Shown here in pieces: positions 31,703-40,251 of a stretch of DNA of 64,000 nucleotides (position 1 is its first letter; the number at the start of each line of letters is the position of its first letter). The position numbers and the translations under genes were made by a program. The notes beneath the pieces were generated by a model that was given only the letters and a program-made list of their open reading frames with translations, made no database searches and had not been told where the DNA came from. The DNA is from Sphingomonas abietis. Its GTDB lineage: Bacteria > Pseudomonadota > Alphaproteobacteria > Sphingomonadales > Sphingomonadaceae. The DNA is taken from NCBI RefSeq assembly GCF_027625475.1, contig NZ_CP115174.1, forward strand, positions 2,143,001-2,207,000, in the 5' to 3' direction.

Positions 31703-31894
31703 ATGCTACCAAACCAGCGTATCGTGGCCGTGGGCTTGCTGACCCAGAGGGACGTTTCCCTGCTGGGGCCGAACTTCGATCGAATGTACCCGATCGACGA
31801 GACGCCGCATTTTGCTGAACTGCTCAAGGCGATCGATGACGCAGATCGCCGCCTGCTGGAAAACCGGGACGGGAAAACCACACCACCTGACTGA
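31703..31894 (+). CDS. Small conserved hypothetical protein (63 residues)
   Basis: Start chosen at the ATG of MLPNQRIVAVGLLTQRDVSLLG, with CGGAG about 11 bases upstream; the frame upstream looks non-coding. The protein continues PNFDRMYPIDETPHFAELLKAIDDADRRLLE, a regular mix of strand and amphipathic helix. It lies 230 bases after mucR on the same strand, separated by a hairpin. No function can be assigned. Confidence 0.6.
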   Translation: MLPNQRIVAVGLLTQRDVSLLGPNFDRMYPIDETPHFAELLKAIDDADRRLLENRDGKTTPPD

Positions 31895-31978
31895 TATCGT
31901 GACGCGGTACCGCGTGACCACGCCGAGGGGTTAAAACTCTTACCTTGTATCGCGTGCGGGCCATGCCGGCGGACACGT

Positions 31979-32266
31979 TTAGTTGAAACCCGCCTCGACA
32001 ATCCGTTCAGCCAGAATACGTTCGATACAGAGGCGTGCGAGCTCCATGCGTTGCCGGTTCACGGCGGACCAACGGATCTGTCGTCGCCGTTTCCTGGTCA
32101 CATTGATGAGCCGACGCACGAACGATAAGAGTTGGTCGGGCGCGACCTGCTCTGCGAATCCGGCCAGCTCGTCGGACGGGCAGGGCAGGATCATGCCCGC
32201 CTCATCCGTCTGCAACGACGGTGGAAAAGACAGCGGGCGCCGCTCCCGGTCGAAGGTCAGGCTCAT
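31979..32266 (-). CDS. Hypothetical basic protein (95 residues)
   Basis: The ATG at 32266 overlaps the stop of the upstream gene (ATGA), which supports this start over longer ones. The sequence MSLTFDRERRPLSFPPSLQTDE... LLSFVRRLINVTRKRRRQIRWSAVNRQRMELARLCIERILAE ends in a strongly basic helical part, possibly nucleic-acid binding. No family is recognised. It is the second gene of a two-gene unit. Confidence 0.6.
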   Translation of the reverse strand: MSLTFDRERRPLSFPPSLQTDEAGMILPCPSDELAGFAEQVAPDQLLSFVRRLINVTRKRRRQIRWSAVNRQRMELARLCIERILAERIVEAGFN

Positions 32267-32517
32267 GCCGCACCTCGCGACATCGATTTTGTCGGTGTGC
32301 GGCCGAAGATGACAGCGACGTGGATTCCGAACCACTGGACTTCCAGGTAACGGACTTGCCCTTCGGTCATCTCCGCTTCGGTGATCGCGTCGAGCCGGAA
32401 GGCGTTGATCCTGCCCCAATCATACCAGGGCTGGATGGCATAAAACACGCTGTGGCTTGCGCCGCGCATCTTGCGCGCGAACTTGGCCAGCCGCGTGCTT
32501 GGCGGTATGGTCTTCAT
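32263..32517 (-). CDS. Hypothetical protein (84 residues)
   Basis: ATG at 32517 with AGAGG upstream. The sequence MKTIPPSTRLAKFARKMRGASHSVFYAIQPWYDWGRINAFRLDAI... VRYLEVQWFGIHVAVIFGR resembles small conserved proteins of alphaproteobacterial accessory DNA, but no named domain is recognised. It overlaps the following gene by 4 bases. Confidence 0.6.
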   Translation of the reverse strand: MKTIPPSTRLAKFARKMRGASHSVFYAIQPWYDWGRINAFRLDAITEAEMTEGQVRYLEVQWFGIHVAVIFGRTPTKSMSRGAA

Positions 32518-32664
32518 AGCCAATCACCTCTCATCAGGTGTTGCGGTCAGGCCGGTTCAGGGAGTCCTACGTCCTTGTTCCGGCCGCTTGCCTCCAAAGA
32601 TGTGGTGCTAATATACCCACTTGGCTATTGTTGTGTCAAATGATTATGGTGATATTGTCGCCGG

Positions 32665-32898
32665 ATGGATGGGGACCAATGCCGAATGGCACGTGCAGCT
32701 TTGAAATGGTCGATCGACGATCTGGCCGCCGCTTCGAAGGTCGGCCGCAACACAATTGTTCGTTTCGAAGCAGGTACACAGGCACGCATCGCCACCATCT
32801 CCGCGTTGCGCACGGCCATCGAGAGCGCTGGCATAACCATTCTCAACGATGGCGATCATTCCTTGAGCGGAGGCCGCGGTGTTCGCCTGAGTCCATAA
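32665..32898 (+). CDS. Small XRE-family helix-turn-helix protein
   Basis: A 77-residue protein: MDGDQCRMARAALKWSIDDLAAASKVGRNTIVRFEAG, then RIATISALRTAIESAGI. This is a one-domain XRE/Cro-type DNA-binding protein with the typical QCRMARAAL start of the alphaproteobacterial plasmid and prophage subfamily. It ends SGGRGVRLSP. The first ATG is chosen because family members begin just before QCR. There is no obvious toxin partner next to it; the divergent neighbours are unknown genes. Confidence 0.85.
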   Translation: MDGDQCRMARAALKWSIDDLAAASKVGRNTIVRFEAGTQARIATISALRTAIESAGITILNDGDHSLSGGRGVRLSP

Positions 32899-32935
32899 AA
32901 GCTGTTATTATGAGTGCGGACCGTGGCAGTCAACG

Positions 32936-33106
32936 TCACCGGAGCCGGCCTCCTATAGGTAAGCCTAGGCGTGCTACCTGCTGAGCCACATCGGTTTGGC
33001 GCCGGCCGAGATCCCTTGCAATGTCCACGATGCGCAGGCGGTCGGCCAAGAGCATTCTGAGGCGATCAAGCTCCTCTTCTCTCCATTCCTGATTTTGCTG
33101 CCGCAT
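32936..33106 (-). CDS. Small helix-turn-helix (SANT/Myb-like) protein
   Basis: 56 residues: MRQQNQEWREEELDRLRMLL, then IVDIARDLGRRQTDVAQQVARLG. The WxEEEL... IARxLGR pattern is a small homeodomain-like fold found in many alphaproteobacterial proteins. ATG 33106 is chosen because GGGGAAG lies 6-12 bases upstream; an alternative start is at 33127. Its target is unknown. Confidence 0.6.
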   Translation of the reverse strand: MRQQNQEWREEELDRLRMLLADRLRIVDIARDLGRRQTDVAQQVARLGLPIGGRLR

Positions 33107-33584
33107 GCTGTCTTCCCCCACCGGCAATCGCTTCTGAGTCGAAGCGTTTCCGTTCTAAAAGGAAACCTATCAAACTACATTCTGTTTCGTCAGGGCCGGA
33201 GGCGCGACTAAGCGCGCGGACCAAGCGCGAGATGAAGCGCGGGCGTTGAGGGCTGAACGCGAAGCAACCATTCGAACCGTTCCGGATAGACAGAGTAACA
33301 AACCGGCTCGTGATCTGGATCTGCACGCGGGGTAGACCGAACCGCCGATACGGTACCACCGGCGTGGATCGCTCCGGCATAGGCAGCGAATCACTCTTAC
33401 TCGTCGAGGCTGCGAATAACTCGGGATAATCAGAACTGACAGGCAGGGCGATCCGCCGCCTGCAAGTATTTGCCGCCGCCGCTACTACGCCTGCACGGCG
33501 CTGTTGCGTTGGGTCATTTTCTGTCCCTCTTGATTATCCCCTGAAGCCCGGCGGCTCCTCGCCGGCGCTTCGCAGGGGACGCAA
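33107..33584. other. 478-bp intergenic region before trbB
   Basis: No convincing gene on either strand; open frames here have poor protein character. A possible AGGGGA ribosome-binding site for trbB lies at 33573-33578. The region marks the right edge of the cargo inserted between copG and trbB. Confidence 0.5.
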
Positions 33585-34565
33585 GTGGCTGTTCAACCGA
33601 TCCGATCCGAAGCCAGTTCGCGCGGCGCGCGAATGCTGCGCACGGCGCTCGGACCCTCGATCACGGCATGGCTGGAACAGGCCGCAACAATCGAGGTGAT
33701 GCTGAACCCGGACGGCCGCCTGTGGGTCGACCGGCTGGGCGAGGGCATCGCCGATACCCGCGAAACCATGACTGCGGAGGATGGCGAACGCATCGTGCGC
33801 CTGGTCGCGCACCATGTCGGGGCCGAGGTTCATGCCCGAAGCCCGCGGGTGTCGGCCGAGCTGCCGACCGGGGAGCGGTTCGAGGGATTGATCCCGCCGA
33901 TCGTCTCGGCGCCCGCGTTCGCGATCCGCAAGCCCGCCGTCGCCGTGTTCACGCTCGACGATTATGCCGCGACAGGGATCATGTCCCGTCTTCAGGCGGC
34001 GGCGCTGCGCGAAGCTGTCGCCGATCGCCGCAACATCCTGGTGGCGGGGGGCACCGGCACCGGCAAGACCACGCTCACCAACGCGCTGCTCGCCGAGGTG
34101 GCGAAAACGTCCGATCGCGTCGTGCTGATCGAAGACACACGCGAGCTGCAATGCGCCGCGCCCAACCTCGTCGCCATGCGGACCAAGGACGGTGTCGCCT
34201 CGCTGGCCGAGCTCGTCCGCTCCTCGCTGCGGCTCCGACCCGACCGTATTCCGATCGGCGAGGTGCGGGGCGCCGAGGCGCTCGACCTGCTCAAAGCCTG
34301 GGGCACCGGTCACCCCGGCGGCGTCGGGACCATCCATGCCGGCAGCGCCATCGGCGCGCTACGACGGATGGAGCAACTCATCCAGGAAGCCGTCGTCACC
34401 GTGCCCCGCGCGCTGATCGGCGAAACCATCGACCTGATCGCGGTGCTCGCGCGCAATGGCCATGGCCGCCGGCTGTCCGAGCTGGCCCGCGTCGAGGGGC
34501 TGGGTCCCGACGGTGATTACCGACTCATCCTTCTTCCATCCGTACCACCGGGAGACCTGTCATGA
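33585..34565 (+). CDS. trbB: TrbB conjugal transfer ATPase (VirB11 family)
   Basis: A 326-residue P-type secretion ATPase of the mating-pair-formation system. Walker A is GGTGTGKTTLTNALL (about 151-160), and the Asp/His boxes VLIEDTRELQCAAPNLVAM and GHPGGVGTIHAGSAIGALRRMEQLI are typical of TrbB. The start is GTG after AGGGGA; the M at residue 17 is an alternative. The length is normal and no damage is visible. It is the first gene of an overlapping trb operon, but the rest of the system is largely missing, so the ATPase probably has no functional machine. Confidence 0.93.
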   Translation: MAVQPIRSEASSRGARMLRTALGPSITAWLEQAATIEVMLNPDGRLWVDRLGEGIADTRETMTAEDGERIVRLVAHHVGAEVHARSPRVSAELPTGERFEGLIPPIVSAPAFAIRKPAVAVFTLDDYAATGIMSRLQAAALREAVADRRNILVAGGTGTGKTTLTNALLAEVAKTSDRVVLIEDTRELQCAAPNLVAMRTKDGVASLAELVRSSLRLRPDRIPIGEVRGAEALDLLKAWGTGHPGGVGTIHAGSAIGALRRMEQLIQEAVVTVPRALIGETIDLIAVLARNGHGRRLSELARVEGLGPDGDYRLILLPSVPPGDLS

Positions 34566-34906
34566 CATCCGACAAACCCACGCTTTTCCGAGGCTCGATC
34601 CTCGCCCGCTTCGGTCGCGCCGGCATCTCGACCGCAGGCCTGTTCACGGCGTTGCCTGCGCACGCGGCCGGTTCGTCGATGCCATGGGAGACGCCGCTTA
34701 ACGCGATCCTCGAATCCATCCAGGGTCCGGTCGCCAAAATCGTCGCGGTCATCATCATCATCACCACTGGCCTCAGCCTCGCGTTCGGCGACACGTCGGG
34801 CGGCTTCCGCCGTCTGATCCAGATCGTCTTCGGATTGAGCATCGCCTTTGCGGCGTCGAGCTTCTTCCTGTCCTTCTTCTCCTTCGGTGGCGGGGCGCTC
34901 GTCTGA
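34562..34906 (+). CDS. trbC: TrbC conjugal transfer pilin (VirB2 family)
   Basis: 114 residues with a signal-like N-terminus ending PAHAAG, followed by two hydrophobic segments (IVAVIIIITTGLSLAFG and LIQIVFGLSIAFAASSFFLSFF). This is the layout of TrbC/VirB2 pilins, which form the conjugative pilus. It overlaps trbB and the next gene by 4 and 1 bases. It looks intact. Confidence 0.9.
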   Translation: MTSDKPTLFRGSILARFGRAGISTAGLFTALPAHAAGSSMPWETPLNAILESIQGPVAKIVAVIIIITTGLSLAFGDTSGGFRRLIQIVFGLSIAFAASSFFLSFFSFGGGALV

Positions 34907-35658
34907 TGGAGAGCGTCGATCCAATCCCCGGTTTCACCGCGCCGGTGCATCGCGCGCTGACCGACCCAATCCTGCTCGGCGGGGCACCGCGTGCGTTGGC
35001 GATCGCCAACGGCACGCTCGCCGGCGTGATAGGGCTGGGCCTGCGCCTCTGGCTGGCCGGGATCGTCCTCTGGGCGATCGGCCATGCCGCCGCCGTCTGG
35101 GCGGCCACGCTAAGCGGTAGCGGTGCGACCAGCCGGGAGCACATCCTGATCAAGCCCACCCGGCCCGATCTCGTCACCAACCTCGTCATCAACACTGACA
35201 GGCGAACCTACCATGTCGAATTGCGCGCGACGCCTGCGACCTACATGGCGTCGGTCTCCTGGACCTATCCGCAAGACCGCCTGATCGCGTTGCGCGGCGC
35301 GAACGCTGCTGCGACCAGTGCTGCGCCGATCGCGGCCGGGATCGACGTTGCCGCGCTCAACTTTCGCTATGCGATCGGCGGCGATAATCCGCCGTGGCGG
35401 CCGCTTCGCGCCTTCGACGATGGGCGACAGGTATTCATCGAGTTTCCCGCCGGCATTGGTCAAGGCGAGATGCCGCCGCTGTTCGTCGTCGGGCCGGGCG
35501 GTGCCGGCGAGCTGGTCAATTACCGGGTGCAGGGCCGCTATATGGTCGTCGACCGCCTGTTCGCTGCGGCCGAGTTGCACATGGGCGACAAGAGATCGGA
35601 GCAGCGGGTGCGGATCGTGCGCAACGATGGCAGGCCGGCGAAGGGGAGGGGGCGGTGA
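34906..35658 (+). pseudogene. trbD-trbG in-frame deletion fusion
   Basis: Residues 1 to about 65 (ESVDPIPGFTAPVHRALTDPILLGGAPRALAIANG, then LRLWLAGIVLWAIGHAAAVWAA) are TrbD, a small inner-membrane protein. From about residue 66 (LSGSGATSREHILIKPTRPDLVTNLVINTDRRTYH, later VSWTYPQDRLIAL) the protein is the C-terminal half of TrbG/VirB9. In intact clusters trbE, trbJ, trbL and trbF lie between the two. The junction near 35100 is in frame, so a single 250-residue hybrid is encoded. It lacks the TrbD C-terminus and the TrbG signal peptide and N-terminal domain, so normal function in either role is unlikely. Confidence 0.88.
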
Positions 35659-36872
35659 GCGAGCCCATCGCATCCTCGACATCCGCGCCGGCTTCCGATC
35701 TTCGCCTGCGGGGGACGCCGCCCCGGGTCATGCGCCTGTCGCGCAAGACGCTGGCCGCGCTCGGCGTCGCCGCCGGCCTCGGCATTGGCGGGTCGCTGAT
35801 CTATGCTTTGAGACCGGCAAGCCACGTGCAAGCGAAGGAGCTGTTCAACACCGACAACCGCACCACGGCGGACGTGATCACCAGCGGGCCGAAGGATTAT
35901 AGCCAGGTGCCAAAGCTCGGGCCGCCCTTGCCTGGTGACCTGGGCCCTCCGATCCTGTCAGCCGAACAGCGGCAGAGTGGTAACATAAGCCCGACCGCAG
36001 GCGATGCGCCCGTGGCCGGGGCGCAGGTGAGCGCCATCGCCGAAGCTCGCCAGCGTGCAATACAGGAGCGCGATGCGGCGCGGACCAGCAAGCTGTTCCT
36101 CGGGGAAGGTGTGGCGGCTGCCGCGGCCGCAGATGTGGCGGGACCATCCGGTCCAGCCGGCGTCACCGCGCCGTCGGGAGCTGCCGCAGCCGCAGCCGGA
36201 CAGCCCGTGCAAGCGGCGCAGGATGGCCAGGCGGAGAAACGTGCGTTTCTGCAAACTGGCGGCGTTGCGCAGACGGTGAGCGCCGAAAGGCTGGTGTCGG
36301 TGCCGTCACCCTATGTGGTCCAGGCCGGTAGCGTCATCGCCGCCGCTCTCCTCACCGGCATCCGTTCGGATCTGCCGGGACAGATCACCGCCCAGGTCAC
36401 CCAGAATGTCTATGACAGTCCGACGGGCAAAATCCTGCTCATCCCGCAAGGATCGAAGCTGATCGGCGACTATGACAGCCAGATCGCGTCCGGCCAAAGC
36501 CGGGTGCTGCTTGCCTGGAACCGGCTCATCCTCCCCGATGGGCGCTCGATATCGCTGGATCGCCAGCCCGGCGCCGATGTGTCCGGTTATGCCGGTCTCG
36601 AGGACGGCGTGAACGAGCATTGGGGCAAGCTGGTCAAGGCCGCGATCCTGTCGACCATTCTCAGCGTCGGCTCGGAGGCGGGGACCAGCCAGAGCGAGAA
36701 TAATCTGGCCCAGGCTTTGCGTTCGGGCGCGGCCAACGGGTTCAGCCAGACCGGCCAGCAGATCGTCAGCCGTGAGCTTGGTATTCAGCCCACGCTGACG
36801 ATCCGGCCCGGTTATCCGGTGCGCGTGATCGTGACCCGCGATCTCGTGCTCGATCCTGCAGGAAAATCTTGA
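35655..36872 (+). CDS. trbI: TrbI conjugal transfer protein (VirB10 family)
   Basis: 405 residues with a GTG start overlapping the fusion stop. A cytoplasmic N-terminus is followed by one transmembrane helix (LAALGVAAGLGIGGSLIYAL), a Pro/Ala-rich periplasmic linker and the VirB10 beta-barrel domain (SPYVVQAGSVIAAALLTGI, LIPQGSKLIGDYDS, LIGDYDSQI... LPDGRSISLDRQPGADVSGYAGL, FSQTGQQIVSRELGIQPTLTIRPGYPVRV). It is complete by eye. In a working system it spans the envelope with TrbG and TrbH; here its partners are missing or truncated. Confidence 0.92.
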   Translation: MSEPIASSTSAPASDLRLRGTPPRVMRLSRKTLAALGVAAGLGIGGSLIYALRPASHVQAKELFNTDNRTTADVITSGPKDYSQVPKLGPPLPGDLGPPILSAEQRQSGNISPTAGDAPVAGAQVSAIAEARQRAIQERDAARTSKLFLGEGVAAAAAADVAGPSGPAGVTAPSGAAAAAAGQPVQAAQDGQAEKRAFLQTGGVAQTVSAERLVSVPSPYVVQAGSVIAAALLTGIRSDLPGQITAQVTQNVYDSPTGKILLIPQGSKLIGDYDSQIASGQSRVLLAWNRLILPDGRSISLDRQPGADVSGYAGLEDGVNEHWGKLVKAAILSTILSVGSEAGTSQSENNLAQALRSGAANGFSQTGQQIVSRELGIQPTLTIRPGYPVRVIVTRDLVLDPAGKS

Positions 36873-37090
36873 TGATCAAACTCAAGCTCGATCCGATCGT
36901 GCAGGACAAGCCGGTACGGGTTTCTGTCGATCTGCCCGGATCCTTGTTCGAGGATCTCAAGCTCTACGGCGCGCTGCTGGCAGGCGAGGGGGCGGCGGTC
37001 GAGCCGCCCCGGCTGATCGTTCCGATGCTTCAGCGCTTCGTCGCGACCGACCGCGCCTTTGCCAGAGCGCGCCGTTCGAGCAAACCCTGA
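36872..37090 (+). CDS. DUF2274 protein of the trb operon
   Basis: 72 residues (MIKLKLDPIVQDKPVRVSVDLPGSLFEDLKLYGALLAGE... PRLIVPMLQRFVATDRAF). This small protein regularly follows trbI in alphaproteobacterial conjugation clusters. The ATG overlaps the trbI stop. It has a ribbon-helix-helix-like strand-helix-helix pattern, but its function is unknown. Confidence 0.85.
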   Translation: MIKLKLDPIVQDKPVRVSVDLPGSLFEDLKLYGALLAGEGAAVEPPRLIVPMLQRFVATDRAFARARRSSKP

Positions 37091-37104
37091 CCGGGGGCAG
37101 TCCG

Positions 37105-38013
37105 TCATGGCATGTCGAAGGTCAGCGAATTACGCCGGCGCATGAAGCCGAGGAATGCGCGCAGGGCCGGATTGTCGTTATCGGCACGCCAATAGGCCGA
37201 ATAATGGACGAGAGCGACGCCGTGCGGTCCCAGGACCTCGCGGAGCACGACATTTGGATAGCGGGTGCCCAGGGCGCCCTCATACGTCACACTGATCGCC
37301 GAACCGCCGCCCAACACGCTCATGATGGATTCCCGGCTGATAGCGCGCATCTTGATGTCAGGCCGCCAGCCGTCCCGGGCGAAGCGCCCGATCAGCATGT
37401 CACAGATATCGGGCCCCGGGTCCGAAGCCGTCAGCATGAAGGTCTCGTCGCGCAGATCCGACCATTGCAGGATTTCTTTGTCGGCGAGCGGGTGCGACCC
37501 CGGAAGTGCAGCAAGGATGCGCTCGCTCCACAGCGATGCCCGGCACATGCCGGGATACCGCACGCTGCCCTGGAGGATGGCGAGATCGAGCGCGCCCGCA
37601 TCCAGGGCGGCGTGAAGGTGGCGCCGTTCGGCTTCGGTGCCTTCGAGCTCGACCTCCGGATTGCGCTCTCGCCAGGCCAATATCGTAGCGCGCAGATGCC
37701 CGGCGGAGATCGGACCATTATAGCCAAACGCAAGGTGGCCCGAGCGCCCCAGAGCGGTCGAGCGCATGCGCTCGATCAGGCGATCTGTCTTGCAGACGAG
37801 GTGCCGGGCTTGTGGCATGAATTCCTTGCCTGCCGGCGTCATGACGACGCCCGCACGCGAGCGTATGAACAGGTTGGTACCGATTGCGTGCTCAAGCCGC
37901 ACGATCTTCCGGCTGAGCGTCGACTCCTCGATGTGCAGGGCTCTGGCGGCACGCTGGAAACTGCCGTGATCGGCGGCCGCGATGGCGTAGCGCAGATGGT
38001 GGATACTGAACAT
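37105..38013 (-). CDS. LysR-family transcriptional regulator
   Basis: 302 residues. The N-terminal helix-turn-helix is FSIHHLRYAIAAADHGSFQRAARALHIEESTLSRKIVRLEHAIG. The periplasmic-binding-like sensor domain follows (GHLAFGYNGPISAGHLRATILAWRERNPEVELEG, and IAALPGSHPLADKE-like segments). ATG 38013 is chosen because it starts right at the helix-turn-helix domain. A LysR gene convergent with or downstream of trbI-DUF2274 is a recurring feature of sphingomonad conjugative elements and may control transfer. No target operator could be identified. It lies 15 bases from the DUF2274 stop, tail to tail. Confidence 0.9.
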   Translation of the reverse strand: MFSIHHLRYAIAAADHGSFQRAARALHIEESTLSRKIVRLEHAIGTNLFIRSRAGVVMTPAGKEFMPQARHLVCKTDRLIERMRSTALGRSGHLAFGYNGPISAGHLRATILAWRERNPEVELEGTEAERRHLHAALDAGALDLAILQGSVRYPGMCRASLWSERILAALPGSHPLADKEILQWSDLRDETFMLTASDPGPDICDMLIGRFARDGWRPDIKMRAISRESIMSVLGGGSAISVTYEGALGTRYPNVVLREVLGPHGVALVHYSAYWRADNDNPALRAFLGFMRRRNSLTFDMP

Positions 38014-38429
38014 AAGCGTACTGAGACCTCCAGTTCGTCGAAATGGAGGCGGCACAGTCCTGCCGCGAAGTTGGGCGTTGGTTAAGATCATCCTCAAATT
38101 GTCGTGTTCGCGTCCGAGGCCGTGCGTCTGGATGTAATCATCAGTGCTTTCATTCTTGTGATCGATCGCTTCGTTTAGAAGAGCGCCGTAGATCCAGCCG
38201 GGCCGAAGCCGATTGATCATGTGGTTTGCATGGCTGCGCGCCGGGGCCGGGCGACCGCGATATGACCAGGGTGACGCCAGTTTGCGCCGCGGCACGATAT
38301 TGGATTTCAAGTCTTTCTATGCAACAAAGTTCGTAAATTAGCCTGCTCGCCCGTTAGTCTATGGCGACTCGGCGCAGAGCCGATTCCGTTCGGCAAAAGG
38401 AGAGGGGTTGTATCGAGGAAAGGTGATAA
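38014..38429. other. Divergent intergenic region between lysR and the chemoreceptor
   Basis: 416 bases with no convincing gene. It must hold the promoters of both neighbours. A GAAAGGTG ribosome-binding site for the chemoreceptor lies at 38418-38425. No clear palindrome was found. Confidence 0.45.
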
Positions 38430-39518
38430 ATGCCCCGTCGCATTCGTTCGTTGCTCAATGCGCTCAGTGAACAGGTTACCGATCATGCGAAACAGGCCGA
38501 GACCATTGCCGGTAGGACGAATCTTCTCGCGTTGAATGCGACGATTGAAGCGGCGCGAGCGGGCGACGCTGGCCGGGGCTTCAGTGTTGTCGCCCAGGAG
38601 GTCAAAAACCTGGCCGGGCTCGCAAGGGCTTCTGCCGCCAGCTTTCGGGACGAGGTCCTGAAGGACTTGCAACACGGCACCGCTATTGCCGACGAGCTCG
38701 CGAGAAACATAGAAGGTGGCCGCCTCGTCGAGCTGGCGCAATCGATCGCGGATGCTCTTTCCCGGACGATATATGACCGATCGATAGACGTACGAATGCT
38801 GGCCACCGACTATTCCGTTGTCGAGGCTCTAATTACGGATAACTCTCCCCCGCGTGCGCAGTTCAGGGCGATGAACCGGCTCAGATCTCTCCTCTCTTCT
38901 TCGCCTTATTTTCTTAACGCATTCCTGGTGAACACGTGCGGAGACGTCGTCGTTTGCGCACATGAGAACGCAGCGGTCAAGAACGAGAATTTCGGTGCGT
39001 ATGACCAATTTCAGCGCGCGATTTCGGCGCCTGCGTCTATCGAATGGATGACGGACGAGGTGTGGGATAATCCATGGTCCGATCATCGCAAAGTTTTGAT
39101 TTACGTGGCGCCCGTGCGTGACGAAAATTCCACTGTCGGCGTCTGTTATCTTGAATTCGATTTTGAAGGGCAAGCGAATGCCGTGATGAGCGTGATCAAT
39201 AAGGCTTCCGCCGACGCTGTCGCATCGATCGTGGACCTGCATGACAGGGTTCTGGCGACGACCGGAGATTACACCTACCATGCCAGGCACCCTCACGCGG
39301 TCCCTGGCACGGAGGCCGTAATCCGCACCTCTGATGGTCTCACTATCGCTCAGGCGACGGTTGCCTCCGATCACGGGATAAGCGGCCTCAAATTCAGATG
39401 CATTATTGAAGAATTCGTGGCAACCGATGACGAGATTGCCCGCACGCTGGCAACGCGCCGCGCCCAAGCTAGAGTAGAATCCGATCACTCGAGTTCATAT
39501 CCTGCGGCTGTGAAGTAG
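38430..39518 (+). CDS. Short soluble chemoreceptor with C-terminal Cache-like domain
   Basis: 362 residues. The first 75 or so contain the conserved tip of a methyl-accepting chemotaxis protein ([34 protein letters not shown]). A sensor-like domain follows (about 120-345: [58 protein letters not shown]), resembling a Cache fold. The order is inverted compared with standard receptors, and no transmembrane segment or methylation helices are seen, so the protein should be cytoplasmic. The same short layout seems to exist as a family in sphingomonads. The last 10 or so residues read into an IS630 remnant, so the original C-terminus was probably altered. Confidence 0.82.
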   Translation: MPRRIRSLLNALSEQVTDHAKQAETIAGRTNLLALNATIEAARAGDAGRGFSVVAQEVKNLAGLARASAASFRDEVLKDLQHGTAIADELARNIEGGRLVELAQSIADALSRTIYDRSIDVRMLATDYSVVEALITDNSPPRAQFRAMNRLRSLLSSSPYFLNAFLVNTCGDVVVCAHENAAVKNENFGAYDQFQRAISAPASIEWMTDEVWDNPWSDHRKVLIYVAPVRDENSTVGVCYLEFDFEGQANAVMSVINKASADAVASIVDLHDRVLATTGDYTYHARHPHAVPGTEAVIRTSDGLTIAQATVASDHGISGLKFRCIIEEFVATDDEIARTLATRRAQARVESDHSSSYPAAVK

Positions 39519-39930
39519 TTTCGGCACTCAGCCGGGGAGAAGCGGGGCAGTGCGTCGCGGATCGCATCCCAGAGGTCTTGGATGTTTCGGGCGAAAGTCC
39601 CGTGCAGAATGGCTTTGAGTTTGGAGAAATCTTTGTCGATCGGGTTGAAATTTCGCGAGTAGGGCGGAAGAAAAAGCATCTGCGCGCCTGGCACTTCGCT
39701 CGCGTGGAGTGCGACCGTGTTATGGTCCGCGCGCTCGCGCTCATCCTGGAGGAGCATCGCTTCCCCGATGCCCTCAAAGTCGGCGGCGAGAATCGGCAGA
39801 GGATCGAGACGCCGAGGCAGGTGAGATGACCATAGGGGGTGCGGGGCAGGTCGAGTGCGGCCTGCAACAGCGGTTTTCGCTCCCATCGTCATAAACCAAG
39901 AGACGGATGTTCTTCATCGCCGCCTCGTTC
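39485..39930 (-). mobile_element. IS630-family transposase remnant
   Basis: The minus strand encodes the C-terminal DDE part of an IS630 transposase: LPPYSRNFNPIDKDFSKLKAIL, then [23 protein letters not shown]. The stretch upstream needs at least one frame change (pieces such as YGHLTCLGVSIL lie in another frame), and the N-terminal half and helix-turn-helix are missing. It is therefore an inactive relic. It overlaps the 3' end of the chemoreceptor gene. Terminal repeats were not found. Confidence 0.8.
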
Positions 39931-39986
39931 GTAGCCTATGAAAGACCATGGTCACGGGAGACCACACTCCAAAGGGGATAGTAACT

Positions 39987-40100
39987 ATGACCACGTTTGC
40001 GGATGGCTGCTTTTCAACTGCATCGGCAGCGACATTGGCGATTTCCATTGCCGAATCGCTCGAATATCTTGAGCACATCATCCTCGGGTCGTCCCGCTAA
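39987..40100 (+). CDS. Possible 37-residue small protein
   Basis: An ATG with AAAGGGGA 9-16 bases upstream opens 37 codons (MTTFADGCFSTASAATLAISIAES... HIILGSSR). It lies in the 320-base gap between the IS630 relic and the diguanylate cyclase gene, which otherwise shows nothing. It may be chance. Confidence 0.25.
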   Translation: MTTFADGCFSTASAATLAISIAESLEYLEHIILGSSR

Positions 40101-40251
40101 AATCCTTCAGTACCGACCTCTCTGAATCCCAGAGTCTTCATCGGCCGACTGTCCGTGAAAGCCGCAATCAATAAGCAGCTAATGCCATGTCACTGATGGC
40201 AAAGGTCAGGGCTTTGGCAGCATATCCTTCAGATACTGGCATGTTTGGCGG

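Noticed and set aside
33107..33584. Possible genes in the gap before trbB (for example the frame at 33066-33380 minus)
   Set aside because: The translated text is Arg/Pro/Ser-rich without domain character and overlaps the small HTH gene.
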